From Psychroflexus aestuariivivens (lineage in GTDB: Bacteria > Bacteroidota > Bacteroidia > Flavobacteriales > Flavobacteriaceae), in contig NZ_RQVT01000001.1 of the NCBI RefSeq assembly GCF_004010055.1, positions 1-64,000 on the forward strand: a stretch of 64,000 nt of DNA. The letters are read 5' to 3'. The notes below the pieces were generated by a model that ran no database searches, had not been told where the DNA came from, and saw only the letters and a program-made list of their open reading frames with translations. The translations under genes and the position numbers were made by a program. The first letter of the stretch is position 1; each line of letters begins with the position of its first letter. This document shows, piece by piece, positions 26,482 to 35,174 of this stretch.

Positions 26482-27834
26482 ATGAAATATTTATATTTTT
26501 TAAGTTTGGTTTTATTCACTTTAAATGTAAAAGCGCAATTCAGCGAAGTTCTAATTATAGACGACAGTGAAGAAACTGGTGCTGTGACCAATATCAGTTC
26601 TGCGGATTTCAATAATGACGATTTGGTGGATTTACTTTTGAGTAGAGCTGGCAATAAAGACCAAATTAATGTGTATTACAATCAAGGGACAGGAAACTTT
26701 TCCAGAGTTGTGATAGAAAATAATCTGAATGACCCTGTTTTTGTCAATTATGGTGATTTTGATGACAATGGTTTTTTGGATGTGGTTGCAATTTCAGAAA
26801 CTGGCGGAGAGATTGTTTTATATATGAATGATGTAAATGGGTTTAGCAATCCTGTTGTTTTGGGTAGTGAAGGCAGCTTTGGTAAATCTATAGTTGTAGA
26901 CGATTTCAATGCTGATGGTTTTGTGGATTTTGTAGTGATACATCAGCATGCTATTGCGGTTTATGAAAATAATGGCAACGCTGAGTTTACCAAAAATCCA
27001 ATTTTGACCACAGCAGAATCACCTAATATTTTGGAGTGTTTTGATTTGGTGAAAATGGATGTGAATGGCGATGGTCATATGGATGTCATTACTGCGGAAA
27101 CTTTAGGGCTTGTGGTTTATACAAATGATGGTAATGCCAATTTCACGCCAGAAACCATGAAAACATCAAGTATTCATACCATCTCTAGTTTGCAAAAAAT
27201 TGATTTTAATAATGATGGCTTAGAAGATTTGGTATTTTTGGATGCCAATAGCGAATTGCTTCTTTTTGAAAACGAATCGGCTACAACGTCTACATTTACT
27301 TTACATTCGAATATTGCTCAAATTTCTAGTAATTCAGTGAAAGCCATTCGCAGCATAGACCAAAATGGCGATGATTTGCCTGACATTTATTTAGGTTACA
27401 ATGGTCAACCACATTTACTGCAGAATGACAGTAATTACAGTTTTAATCAAGATTTGATTTTGGATGATCAGTCTGCATTATTTGTGCAAGAAGTTCATGT
27501 AGCTGACCTAAATAATGATGGTCTGGATGAATTTATTTGGGAATCTGCAGGCGGGACTTTGGCATACCAAAACAACACGATTTTGAACCTAGAGGAATCA
27601 ACTAAATTCAATATTGAAATTTATCCAAATCCAACGTCGGATGTATTGCAAATCAATTGTCAAATTCAAAAACAAGCAAAACTCAGTCTTTACGATTTGA
27701 ACGGAAAAGGCTTGAGTCATTTTGAAATCGACTTGCCAGGAGAAATTGACTTGTCAGAATTAGCAAAAGGAACATATATTCTAAAAATCCAAACCGAACA
27801 TAAAATTCAACACCAAAAAATTATTAAACACTAA
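26482..27834 (+). CDS. FG-GAP/VCBS-repeat T9SS secreted protein
   Basis: A 450-residue secreted protein starting at ATG 26482 (signal peptide MKYLYFLSLVLFTLNVKAQ). The body is a seven-bladed-propeller-like series of VCBS/FG-GAP repeats with calcium-loop motifs such as DFNNDDLVDLLL, DFDDNGFLDVV, DFNADGFVDFVV, DVNGDGHMDVI, DFNNDGLEDLV and DLNNDGLDEF. It ends in a type-A T9SS tail (IEIYPNPTSDVLQIN ... HQKIIKH). Surface exposure and ligand binding are likely. Its stop is 2 bases from the stop of the convergent PH-like gene, with no terminator between them. Confidence 0.9.
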   Translation: MKYLYFLSLVLFTLNVKAQFSEVLIIDDSEETGAVTNISSADFNNDDLVDLLLSRAGNKDQINVYYNQGTGNFSRVVIENNLNDPVFVNYGDFDDNGFLDVVAISETGGEIVLYMNDVNGFSNPVVLGSEGSFGKSIVVDDFNADGFVDFVVIHQHAIAVYENNGNAEFTKNPILTTAESPNILECFDLVKMDVNGDGHMDVITAETLGLVVYTNDGNANFTPETMKTSSIHTISSLQKIDFNNDGLEDLVFLDANSELLLFENESATTSTFTLHSNIAQISSNSVKAIRSIDQNGDDLPDIYLGYNGQPHLLQNDSNYSFNQDLILDDQSALFVQEVHVADLNNDGLDEFIWESAGGTLAYQNNTILNLEESTKFNIEIYPNPTSDVLQINCQIQKQAKLSLYDLNGKGLSHFEIDLPGEIDLSELAKGTYILKIQTEHKIQHQKIIKH

Positions 27835-27836
27835 AA

Positions 27837-28286
27837 TCATTGCTTATCTGTTGATTCTACAATCTTAATTTCTGGATTTAGTTTTAGGATGGTGTCAATA
27901 AATTTTTCATTAGTTAGTGGTGTAATGTAGATTTGTTCATATTTTTGATATTTAACAATGAGTCCGTGTCTGGCTGTAGCTGGTCTGAGGCCAACCCAAA
28001 GTGTTTTACCAACAATTATTTCTCGGATTTCATCAATTGAAATACAACCGCTTATAAAACCCGATTTGTATTTTAGCTCAGTTGCTGTCAACTCGTAATT
28101 CGTTTCAAAATAGAATTAGAGTAGGCATAATAAAATCGCAAAAAGCGAAACATCAGTTATCAAAAATTCTAGCTTGTATTCCCAACCACCTAAATATAAT
28201 TGCAGGGTAAAAGCACTTAAAAATAGTAAGATAAATACAATGATCAATAATTTGAAAAACCAATCTTTTCTGCTTTCAAAAAACAT
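27837..28286 (-). pseudogene. PH-domain-like membrane protein gene with one in-frame stop
   Basis: The minus strand reads in one frame from ATG 28286: MFFESRKDWFFKLLIIVFI, two membrane segments, then TAA at 28116-28118 (codon 57), then the same frame continues as FYFETNYELTATELKYKSG, GKTLWVGLRPATARHGLIVKY and KYEQIYITPLTN to 27837. The C-terminal part resembles small bacterial PH-like domain proteins that follow two membrane helices. Either a recent nonsense mutation or a sequencing error. It follows the SRPBCC gene by 8 bases, so probably an operon. Confidence 0.7.
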
Positions 28287-28294
28287 AATTTATT

Positions 28295-28738
28295 TTAATT
28301 ACTTTGCTTTTCTAAATATTGTTTCAAATTTTGTTGGATAAAATATTTCCAACCCGCTTCACAATTGCTTCTGCTAAACTCAGGCACATTCTCTGGGAAA
28401 GATTCTAAAACATGATGAGTCAATTTTAATTTCACAATCTCATTGTGTTGAATTAATTCAAAAATAACTTCGGAATCTCCCGCGTAATTGCCGTATTTCC
28501 AATTGAGTGTTAATCGTTTCTGCGGTAAAACTTCAGTGACTTTCCATAGGTGTGGAAAAACTCGTCCTTCATTTGTGACTACAAAACTCGTTTCAAAATC
28601 TTCTTTAGCTTTGAAATCTTTTATATTTTCAAAAAACCATTTCCGCATTTGATGTGGCTCTGTTAAAGCACTCCAGACCTGAGAAATTGATGTATCATAA
28701 CTGGCTTCAACAACAATATTTTGGTCTGTTTTTTTCAT
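28295..28738 (-). CDS. SRPBCC (AHSA1-like) domain protein
   Basis: A 147-residue START-like domain protein: N-terminal strand IVVEASYDTSISQVWSALTE, then MRKWFF, the beta sheet with LTLNWKYG, and a long C-terminal helix (GWKYFIQQNLKQYLE). This cavity fold binds hydrophobic ligands or acts as a chaperone co-factor (Aha1 type). ATG 28738 is chosen over a TTG two codons earlier. It lies upstream of the broken PH-like gene. Confidence 0.85.
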   Translation of the reverse strand: MKKTDQNIVVEASYDTSISQVWSALTEPHQMRKWFFENIKDFKAKEDFETSFVVTNEGRVFPHLWKVTEVLPQKRLTLNWKYGNYAGDSEVIFELIQHNEIVKLKLTHHVLESFPENVPEFSRSNCEAGWKYFIQQNLKQYLEKQSN

Positions 28739-28972
28739 AATCAATTTTTGAAATGTATAAATTCAAATATAGTATGAATTTATAATGAAACAAAGGCAGT
28801 CAAATCTATTGAAAAAAAATACAATAGGTTGAAACCCCCTGAATAAGCATTTTAAAAGTATTGAGAATTTCTAACTTATTATGAATGGCTTTGTTAGTAT
28901 TTAAAAGTTGCTAAACTGTTGAGATGGTAAATTTAAAAATTTTGTAAACTATGCAGGTTTGATAATTTGAAA

Positions 28973-29365
28973 TCACTCCATGCCTGGGAAGTGCTTTACT
29001 TTTTTGACTTTCAAATCAGGAAAATGCTCTACCACTTGAACTTTGAAATCTGGAAATTGATCGACGACCTGCCACTCACCGCAGTCATTAGGGAAATTGT
29101 CCACGAATTTTACATTCAGATCTGGGAAATGTTTCACATATTGAATTTTGAAATCTGGAAAATTATCGACAAACTGTACTTTGCCATGCAGCTTTATGCC
29201 TTCAAACTCGCAGTTTTCAAAAGAATTTGGGGCGATATTAACTTCAGCAATAGATTTATGATTTGTTGGATTTGCATTTTTGACGTCAAAGTTTCCTGAA
29301 TTTGAAGCAAAACCCACAAATAGCAAAACAAGTAAACTGTGAAGGAATCCTATTTTTTTAATCAT
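28973..29365 (-). CDS. Secreted protein with six F-P repeats (7(1) septoil-knot-like)
   Basis: A 130-residue protein with an N-terminal signal segment, a 40-residue linker, and a C-terminal 70 residues of short strands of the form V-x-F-V-D-N-F-P-D-F-K-V. The six F-P pairs fall at residues 69, 80, 91, 104, 115 and 126, a symmetric 11-11-13-11-11 spacing. The two cysteines (52 and 95) could pair. This pattern resembles the family that Pfam/NCBI name 7(1) septoil knot, predicted to be among the most complex protein knots; this link is from memory. Function unknown; probably periplasmic or surface. Confidence 0.75.
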   Translation of the reverse strand: MIKKIGFLHSLLVLLFVGFASNSGNFDVKNANPTNHKSIAEVNIAPNSFENCEFEGIKLHGKVQFVDNFPDFKIQYVKHFPDLNVKFVDNFPNDCGEWQVVDQFPDFKVQVVEHFPDLKVKKVKHFPGME

Positions 29366-29446
29366 TTTTGAATATTATTAATGTAATTTCATTAAGATAA
29401 ATAAATTTAAAGCTAATGATTAAATTTGAAGTATAATTTTATAAAA

Positions 29447-30544
29447 ATGAAATATTTATACTCACTTATTTCAATAATATTATTGATGTCGTCTTGCAGC
29501 AAAAGTGACGATGATAATGGCAATCTGCAAAATAGCAGTTTGTATTTTCCACCAAACACATCGAATGATTGGTCTCGTCTAACTCCAGAGGAATTGGGTT
29601 GGGATACTTCGGAAATAAACAACCTAAAAGATTTTCTGGAAGCTAGCAATACGAGAGCATTCATAATTCTAAAAGACGGGAAAATAGTTATAGAAGAATA
29701 TTTTGGAACTAATATTACGGGAACAGCAACATTTACTGAAGATACAAAATGGTACTGGGCTTCAGCAGGGAAAACGCTTACGAGTACTTTGGTGGGCATA
29801 GCACAGCAAGACGGATATTTGGATATCGAGAATCGAACATCAGATTATTTAGGTGAAGGTTGGACAAGTTTGACGTCAGATCAGGAAAACTTAATCACCA
29901 TAAAAAATCAACTTACCATGACAACGGGACTGGATTATGAAGTGCCGAATTTAGATTGCACCAATCCGTCTTGCCTCAATTATAAGGTGGATGCTGGAAA
30001 TCAGTGGTTTTATCACAACGCCCCATATACGTTACTTGAAAAAGTTATAGAAAATGCAACAGGTTTGGATTATAACGACTATACCAACCAAAAAATTGAA
30101 TCCAAAATAGGGATGAACGGTCAGTGGATAACTCAGGGATACAATAAAGTATATTGGAGTAGTGCAAGAGACATGGCTAGATTTGGACTTCTAATTCTTA
30201 ACAACGGAAAATGGAATGACCAGGCTATTATTTCCAATGAAAATTATTTCTCACAAATGACTAGCTCATCTCAAAATCTAAATCCTTCTTACGGATATCT
30301 TTGGTGGCTGAATGGAAAATCTTCAATCATTTTTCCATCTATTCCAACATCTTTCAACACATCATTATCTGAAGCTGCACCAAGTGATTTAATTGCAGGA
30401 ATGGGAAAAAATGGACAGTTCGTTGAGATTTTACCAAGCCAAAATATAGTGGTTGTAAGAATGGGTGAAGCTTCAGATGGAGGTCTGTTGCCGATAATTT
30501 TTCATAATGAAATGTGGAATAAAATCAATTTGATATTTGAATAA
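29447..30544 (+). CDS. Serine hydrolase lipoprotein (beta-lactamase class C fold)
   Basis: A 365-residue lipoprotein starting at ATG 29447, with lipobox LLMSSC. The penicillin-binding-protein-like fold shows the active-site SAGKT (S-x-x-K), the Y-H-N motif (WFYHNAPYT) and a late GMGKNGQF in place of KTG. Family members are esterases, peptidases or beta-lactamases. It is anchored in the envelope. It is monocistronic, followed by a gene-free spacer. Confidence 0.85.
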   Translation: MKYLYSLISIILLMSSCSKSDDDNGNLQNSSLYFPPNTSNDWSRLTPEELGWDTSEINNLKDFLEASNTRAFIILKDGKIVIEEYFGTNITGTATFTEDTKWYWASAGKTLTSTLVGIAQQDGYLDIENRTSDYLGEGWTSLTSDQENLITIKNQLTMTTGLDYEVPNLDCTNPSCLNYKVDAGNQWFYHNAPYTLLEKVIENATGLDYNDYTNQKIESKIGMNGQWITQGYNKVYWSSARDMARFGLLILNNGKWNDQAIISNENYFSQMTSSSQNLNPSYGYLWWLNGKSSIIFPSIPTSFNTSLSEAAPSDLIAGMGKNGQFVEILPSQNIVVVRMGEASDGGLLPIIFHNEMWNKINLIFE

Positions 30545-30869
30545 TGCAACTCTCGAAGAAGTATTAAATTGACTTAATGCTTCAGCTTGGGGAAAATCCC
30601 TCGCTTTTAGGCGAAGACTTTAGTATTTTTGTAATCATGCAGAATTACCAAAGACATCACTTGAATCCAATCAAATAACAATATTCGATTTTTCTTCTGA
30701 TTAGTAAGTAAATTTAAGTGTTAAGACAGACTTCAAAATCAATAGATTTAACAAAGATTCATTCTGAATACTCGCTTCATCTTATTTATTCAAATCCTGA
30801 GTAAGTTATATTAATTTAATCAATACCAAAAATTTGAAATCTTTGATAATTTGTACACAATAAAATCAA
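30545..30869. other. Intergenic region with a weak hairpin
   Basis: No gene. A 10-bp stem with one G-T pair (30558-30567 / 30574-30583) lies 13 bases after the hydrolase stop, but no T-run follows, so it is only a possible 3'-end structure. Confidence 0.4.
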
Positions 30870-31982
30870 TCAATCTTTAATGATTTTTTGGACATGATAG
30901 GTATAATCATTGAAGTTAACCTTGACTAAATAAACACCTTTATTCAGATGAGAAATATCCACTTTTTGGCTATCGCTATGATAAATAAGTCTAGCATTTG
31001 TATCATAGATTTCTACAGAAACGAATTCCACCCCATCGATAATTAATATGTCCTTTACAGGATTTGGATATAAACTAACCCGATTAATAGATAAATCTTC
31101 AATAGATAACAAATCATCATTTGTAGAAAATGATATCAATTTTGCATCATCTGCAAAAGGAGGAATATCAAAAGATTCTGATGTCATTAAATATCTGTTG
31201 GCTCCTATATTTGTAATTGCTTCTATTTGTTCAAAGCCTAAGCTCGACAGTGAAATTTGCGTATTAGTACCTGAAAAGACATCATTTTCTGTAAAGTTTT
31301 CGCTAATCCAAATAAAGGGTTGAAGTGTAAAATCATAACCTACTGAATATAATTTCCCTGTTAATTGGTTGTAAGTGGAGCCAGTGATTAACCCACCACT
31401 ATCTAAGGTAGTCGGCAATGGATTTACTGAATAAGTTCCACTATCTTTTGGAATTGGGTAAGCTTTTGTAATCCCAGTTACCCAATTTTTAGTCAATAAG
31501 ATTAAATCTGTATCAAAAGAAACTATTGCTTCCGAATCCCATTCAGTATTATTAGGACTAGGTGTAAAGTCTGTCTGATCCGAGTAGTTAAAGTTTATAA
31601 TTTCCGATGTTACATTGGTCGAGTTTAGGTAGTCACTTTTATTAATTTTATAAATTTTTAAATCCGTTCTATTTCCATTATTATTTCCAATATCTGCCAC
31701 ATAAATCGATGTATCATCTTGTGTAAGATCTTCCCAGTCTACATTTGTGGCATTATCGATTGTAATAATTCTGGTCACAGCTCCGGAAATTGTATCTAAC
31801 TCGTAAAGTTCATTTTGATTTCCTGAATCATTATGAGTTATAAGTCTGTCATTAAAGAAAATAGCTCCAGATGATTCATTTAAATTTTCTGGTAAAGTAA
31901 ATTTTTCCTCGACATCGGTTATTTGGGCAGTTAAGTTGAAATTTACTAAAATAAAAAAGACTAATAAAGTTATTTTTTTCAT
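30870..31982 (-). CDS. T9SS secreted beta-propeller-like protein
   Basis: A 370-residue secreted protein. Signal peptide MKKITLLVFFILVNFNLTAQ; body with repeated beta phrases including LPENLNESSGAIFFNDRLIT, VDWEDLTQDDTSIYVADIGN and EQIEAITNIGANRYLMTSE, typical of a six-bladed-propeller-like family seen in flavobacteria. It ends in a type-A T9SS tail (VSLYPNPVKDILIIDG ... HVQKIIKD). The substrate is unknown. Confidence 0.85.
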   Translation of the reverse strand: MKKITLLVFFILVNFNLTAQITDVEEKFTLPENLNESSGAIFFNDRLITHNDSGNQNELYELDTISGAVTRIITIDNATNVDWEDLTQDDTSIYVADIGNNNGNRTDLKIYKINKSDYLNSTNVTSEIINFNYSDQTDFTPSPNNTEWDSEAIVSFDTDLILLTKNWVTGITKAYPIPKDSGTYSVNPLPTTLDSGGLITGSTYNQLTGKLYSVGYDFTLQPFIWISENFTENDVFSGTNTQISLSSLGFEQIEAITNIGANRYLMTSESFDIPPFADDAKLISFSTNDDLLSIEDLSINRVSLYPNPVKDILIIDGVEFVSVEIYDTNARLIYHSDSQKVDISHLNKGVYLVKVNFNDYTYHVQKIIKD

Positions 31983-32284
31983 GGCCTCTATATTTACTAC
32001 ACAGCATTATTGTGTATGATTATATGTGTTTAAGCTTAAAGTTATAAAAAAAAATCAAATAAAAAATCCATAAGTTGTCTAGAACCAATGAATTAATTGC
32101 GCAGGATGTTGTGATAATTTTTTATTTGCATTTTTCATTTTAATAGTTTACAACCTTTTCAATAAAATAATACCTCTACAAAATCAGATAATTATTTAAC
32201 TTGAAAATTTATTATTTAAAACAATTCTACAATTAAAAAATAACATTAATTAAAAGTCAGCATAAATTGTCACCTAAAAAAGAA
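31983..32284. other. AT-rich spacer left of the integrated element
   Basis: No gene, repeat or clear promoter found. The chromosome-element junction starts just to the right. Confidence 0.4.
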
Positions 32285-32315
32285 AACCCCCATATACACT
32301 GGGTATATGAGGGTT
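32285..32315 (-). terminator. Stranded original tmRNA terminator
   Basis: Arms 32285-32297 and 32303-32315 form a near-perfect 13-bp stem. On the minus strand it is followed by GGGGGTTTTC and then TTTTTT a few bases on. It directly abuts the leftover 3' end of tmRNA in the left repeat, so before insertion it would have ended the tmRNA transcript. Confidence 0.65.
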
Positions 32316-32334
32316 AATTGTGGAGTCGGGGAGA
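32314..32334. other. attL (21-bp direct repeat)
   Basis: Identical to 38302-38322; it is the displaced copy of the tmRNA 3' end (contains GTGGAGTCGGGGAGA). Confidence 0.9.
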
Positions 32335-32459
32335 GTACTTAATATTAAAACACTTGAAAACAGGTAAAACTAATTAAAATACAAAATATTGATAAACAGT
32401 ATTTTATAAATATAATCGTTTCACTTATATAAAGATACATTAAAATAGATTTAACCATA

Positions 32460-32498
32460 TAGCACAAAAATAGCACAACTTTAATTAAGTTTGTGCTA
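32460..32498. promoter_or_regulatory. Left arm-type sites for the integrase
   Basis: TAGCACAAA (32460-32468) and TAGCACAAC (32471-32479) start 11 bases apart, with an inverted copy TTTGTGCTA at 32490-32498 just before the integrase start. The same pair with the same spacing occurs at the right end (38232-38251). Confidence 0.6.
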
Positions 32499-32511
32499 AA
32501 CAAATAATGAT

Positions 32512-33828
32512 ATGGCTACTATAAAATTTTTGTATCGCTCACGAAAGCAGAATGAACCAATAACAGTAAAATTAAATTTTTCGCACAATGGTAAACAATA
32601 CAGACTGTTTGCAAAAAGTGAAATCACAGTTTATACAAAAGATGAGATAAAAGATAATTTTAAACTAAACGCAGCTAAGATATTTGACAAGCTAATTAAA
32701 GGTGAGCTTAAAGATATGTTACACGAAAAAATAATAAAGCCTAGATTAGATAGTGAAATTGCAGACCTTAAATATTATATCTTAGATGAGTTTGATAATA
32801 CCAATATTGAAACGGTAGCAAAAAATAAAGATTGGCTTAAAAATATTGTTGATAAATATTACAAGCCTAGTGATGAGAATGATACCATACAGCTACCAAC
32901 TAATCTTGTTGATTATTTTGATGTTTATATCAAAAGTAAAAAAGGTGATATAAAAGAGTCTTCAATAAAAAAATATAAGGTTATCCAGTCAAAGCTAAAC
33001 CGATTAGAAAAACACTTTAATACTACTTTGAAAATTGAAAATATAAACGAAAATTTTAAAAATCAATTCAATGAGTTTTGCGACCTCAACCAGTACTCAA
33101 ATAACACCAAACAAAGAGAATTAGTTTTAATTAAAACGGTTTGCTTTCACGCTAGATACAACGGTTTAAAGACTCACAAACAACTCGAGAAATTGAAGTT
33201 TAACAGAGAAGATGTTGAGCATCCTTATTTAAGCTTTGATGAGCTAGAAACTATTAAAAACAAACACTTTGATAAAGATTATTTAGATAATGCCAGAGAT
33301 TGGCTCATTATAAGTTGTTTCACTGGTCAACGAGTTTCTGACTTTATGAAATTTACTAGTAAAAATATTAGAATAGAAGACAATAAAAAGTATTTAGAGT
33401 TTAAGCAGCAAAAGACTAGCAACCTTACAACGATACCAGTATTAAAACAAGTTAATGAAGTCCTAAACAAAAGAGGTGGCAATTTTCCTAGACCAATATC
33501 AGACCAAAAATATAACGATTACATAAAAGAAGTTTGCAGACTTTGCGAGATTGACGAGGTTATGACTGGCAAAAAGAGAATAAGTATAGCACCAGATGGA
33601 GTAAAACCACAAAAGCATCATTATAGAGATGTTATAACCTCAGCACCAAAATACGAATTTATCAGCTCGCATATTGGTAGGCGTTCCTTTGCTACTAATC
33701 ATTATGGTAAAGTACCAACAACTTATTTAATAGGAATTACAAACCACAGCACCGAAGCACAGTTTTTAAATTATATTCAAAAAGGTAGTAAAGACCTAGC
33801 TAAAGATGCACACAATTATTTTGAGTAA
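32512..33828 (+). CDS. Tyrosine recombinase/integrase
   Basis: A 438-residue phage-type integrase. The N-terminal arm-binding region is followed by a SAM-like core-binding domain (about 135-225) and the catalytic domain with Arg274 (TGQRVSD), a Lys in QQKTSN, His387 and Arg390 (SHIGRRSF), His412 (TNHST) and the nucleophile Tyr421 (FLNYIQ). It recombines the 21-bp att sites in tmRNA. It is the first gene inside the left end. Confidence 0.95.
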   Translation: MATIKFLYRSRKQNEPITVKLNFSHNGKQYRLFAKSEITVYTKDEIKDNFKLNAAKIFDKLIKGELKDMLHEKIIKPRLDSEIADLKYYILDEFDNTNIETVAKNKDWLKNIVDKYYKPSDENDTIQLPTNLVDYFDVYIKSKKGDIKESSIKKYKVIQSKLNRLEKHFNTTLKIENINENFKNQFNEFCDLNQYSNNTKQRELVLIKTVCFHARYNGLKTHKQLEKLKFNREDVEHPYLSFDELETIKNKHFDKDYLDNARDWLIISCFTGQRVSDFMKFTSKNIRIEDNKKYLEFKQQKTSNLTTIPVLKQVNEVLNKRGGNFPRPISDQKYNDYIKEVCRLCEIDEVMTGKKRISIAPDGVKPQKHHYRDVITSAPKYEFISSHIGRRSFATNHYGKVPTTYLIGITNHSTEAQFLNYIQKGSKDLAKDAHNYFE

Positions 33829-33884
33829 ATAAAAAGTTTTATAAACCGTTCCAATTTTTCCCATTTTTCCAAAAACAAAAGATA

Positions 33885-34772
33885 ATGACTAAAGAAAAAA
33901 GCAATAAACAATTGAATAATAGCGAGATAAACCAAAAAGCTGAACAACTTGAAAAAATTAAAAACAAAGTCAAGTTTGATGAGAAACTAAGCAAAAAAGA
34001 AAATGAGATATATCAAAACTACCTTAGTATAGTTAAAAAGTTTCCGCCAGTTTATGAGAATACACCTTATGGTGATTTGAAACAATTATATGATATTTTT
34101 AAAGCTCACGATTTCAATAAAATGAATGATATAGAAAAACAATCTTTTAAAATTGAATTAGATGAGCTAGTTAACGGCTTAATTGATTTTATCAAAACAG
34201 TACCAATGACTAGTAAAAGATTTACTAATGTTATAAACAGACTCAAATATCTTTATACGCTTTATTATGATGTAGATGTATTTAACGAAACCGATAAAAA
34301 ACGTATTGAGCGAAATGATGCGTTTGATTTTGAATTAGAACCAAAAGCAAAACCAGATGGAAGGTTACTAATTACAGATGCAGAAAAAAGAATATTAAAA
34401 GCCATTGATGAGGTGAAAGCAAAACACAATCCTAAAGGTAGCAGTAAAGAATATGCTGAATATCAAAAGTTATTTAAACAGCAAATACCAGATGCAGCCT
34501 TTGATGAGCTTATGAAGCTCGATGCAAAGTATCGAATTACATTTATGTACCTAACTGGTGATTTACTGAATATTTATAACGATAATGGACTAAATGCGAA
34601 AAAAACGGCTGAAACTATCGAATCGTTTATAGGGACTAATTATTCTAATGCAATAACACCAACTATAAGACGCAATCCAGCACAAAAAAACTTTGCTACA
34701 AATGAATGCATCGAATACAAACCATTAACCAATATCATTGAAAAATACAATATCAAAGTAAACGAGAATTAA
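33885..34772 (+). CDS. Element protein of unknown function
   Basis: A 295-residue, highly charged, mostly helical protein without signal peptide or membrane segment. The N-terminal 50 residues are Lys/Glu/Asn-rich. A middle helical segment (FTNVINRLKYLYTLYYDVDVF) and the C-terminal ITFMYLTGDLLNIYNDNG are its most distinctive parts. Not recognised. It lies between integrase and excisionase genes, a position often used for regulators or cargo on small islands. Confidence 0.75.
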   Translation: MTKEKSNKQLNNSEINQKAEQLEKIKNKVKFDEKLSKKENEIYQNYLSIVKKFPPVYENTPYGDLKQLYDIFKAHDFNKMNDIEKQSFKIELDELVNGLIDFIKTVPMTSKRFTNVINRLKYLYTLYYDVDVFNETDKKRIERNDAFDFELEPKAKPDGRLLITDAEKRILKAIDEVKAKHNPKGSSKEYAEYQKLFKQQIPDAAFDELMKLDAKYRITFMYLTGDLLNIYNDNGLNAKKTAETIESFIGTNYSNAITPTIRRNPAQKNFATNECIEYKPLTNIIEKYNIKVNEN

Positions 34773-34787
34773 CCTATTTTAAACTTT

Positions 34788-34807
34788 ATACTAGTATATA
34801 CTAGTAT
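34788..34807. promoter_or_regulatory. Tandem perfect palindromes before the excisionase-like gene
   Basis: Two back-to-back copies of the 10-bp palindrome ATACTAGTAT, 62 bases upstream of the HTH gene start. Two adjacent half-helical-turn sites suit cooperative repressor or replication-initiator binding. Confidence 0.55.
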
Positions 34808-34868
34808 CTTAAATAACTGTAAACCAATTAAATACATTTGTCAGGCAATTAATCTAAATTTAATTATT

Positions 34869-35171
34869 ATGACAGATGTAAAAGAAAAAAACAATCCATT
34901 AAAGGAGTTAGTAAGCTCAATTATTGAGCCTTCTTTAAAAAGGATTGACAAGCTAGAAGCTACACTTTTGGACAAGCTCGAAGGAATCAACAACCAATCA
35001 CCAAAAGACGATTTAATAACACCAGATGAGGTTTGTAAACGTCTTCAAATTAGCCGTACTACTTTATGGAATTATGAAAACAAAGGCTACCTAGTTAGTA
35101 AAGGTATCGGAGCTAGACGTTATTATAACTGGAATGAAGTTGTAGAAGCTTTACAAACTAAAAATTTGTAG
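34869..35171 (+). CDS. Excisionase-like HTH protein
   Basis: A 100-residue protein: a helical N-terminal half (likely dimerising; SSIIEPSLKRIDKLEATLLD) and a C-terminal MerR/excisionase-type winged helix (TPDEVCKRLQISRTTLWNYE, then GARRYYNWNEVVEAL). On integrative elements such proteins direct excision and control operon transcription. It is 3 bases upstream of the primase gene. The ATACTAGTAT tandem in its leader is a likely target. Confidence 0.85.
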   Translation: MTDVKEKNNPLKELVSSIIEPSLKRIDKLEATLLDKLEGINNQSPKDDLITPDEVCKRLQISRTTLWNYENKGYLVSKGIGARRYYNWNEVVEALQTKNL

Positions 35172-35174
35172 GTT

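Noticed and set aside
1635-28118. Recoding of TAA as a sense codon
   Set aside because: TAA ends most genes in the window, so an alternative code is not credible; mutation or sequence error is simpler.
28973-29365. Direct DNA repeats considered as a CRISPR array
   Set aside because: The repeats are in frame, code for F-P strands, and are too short and degenerate for CRISPR.
30558-30583. Hairpin after the serine hydrolase as a terminator
   Set aside because: No T-run follows the stem.
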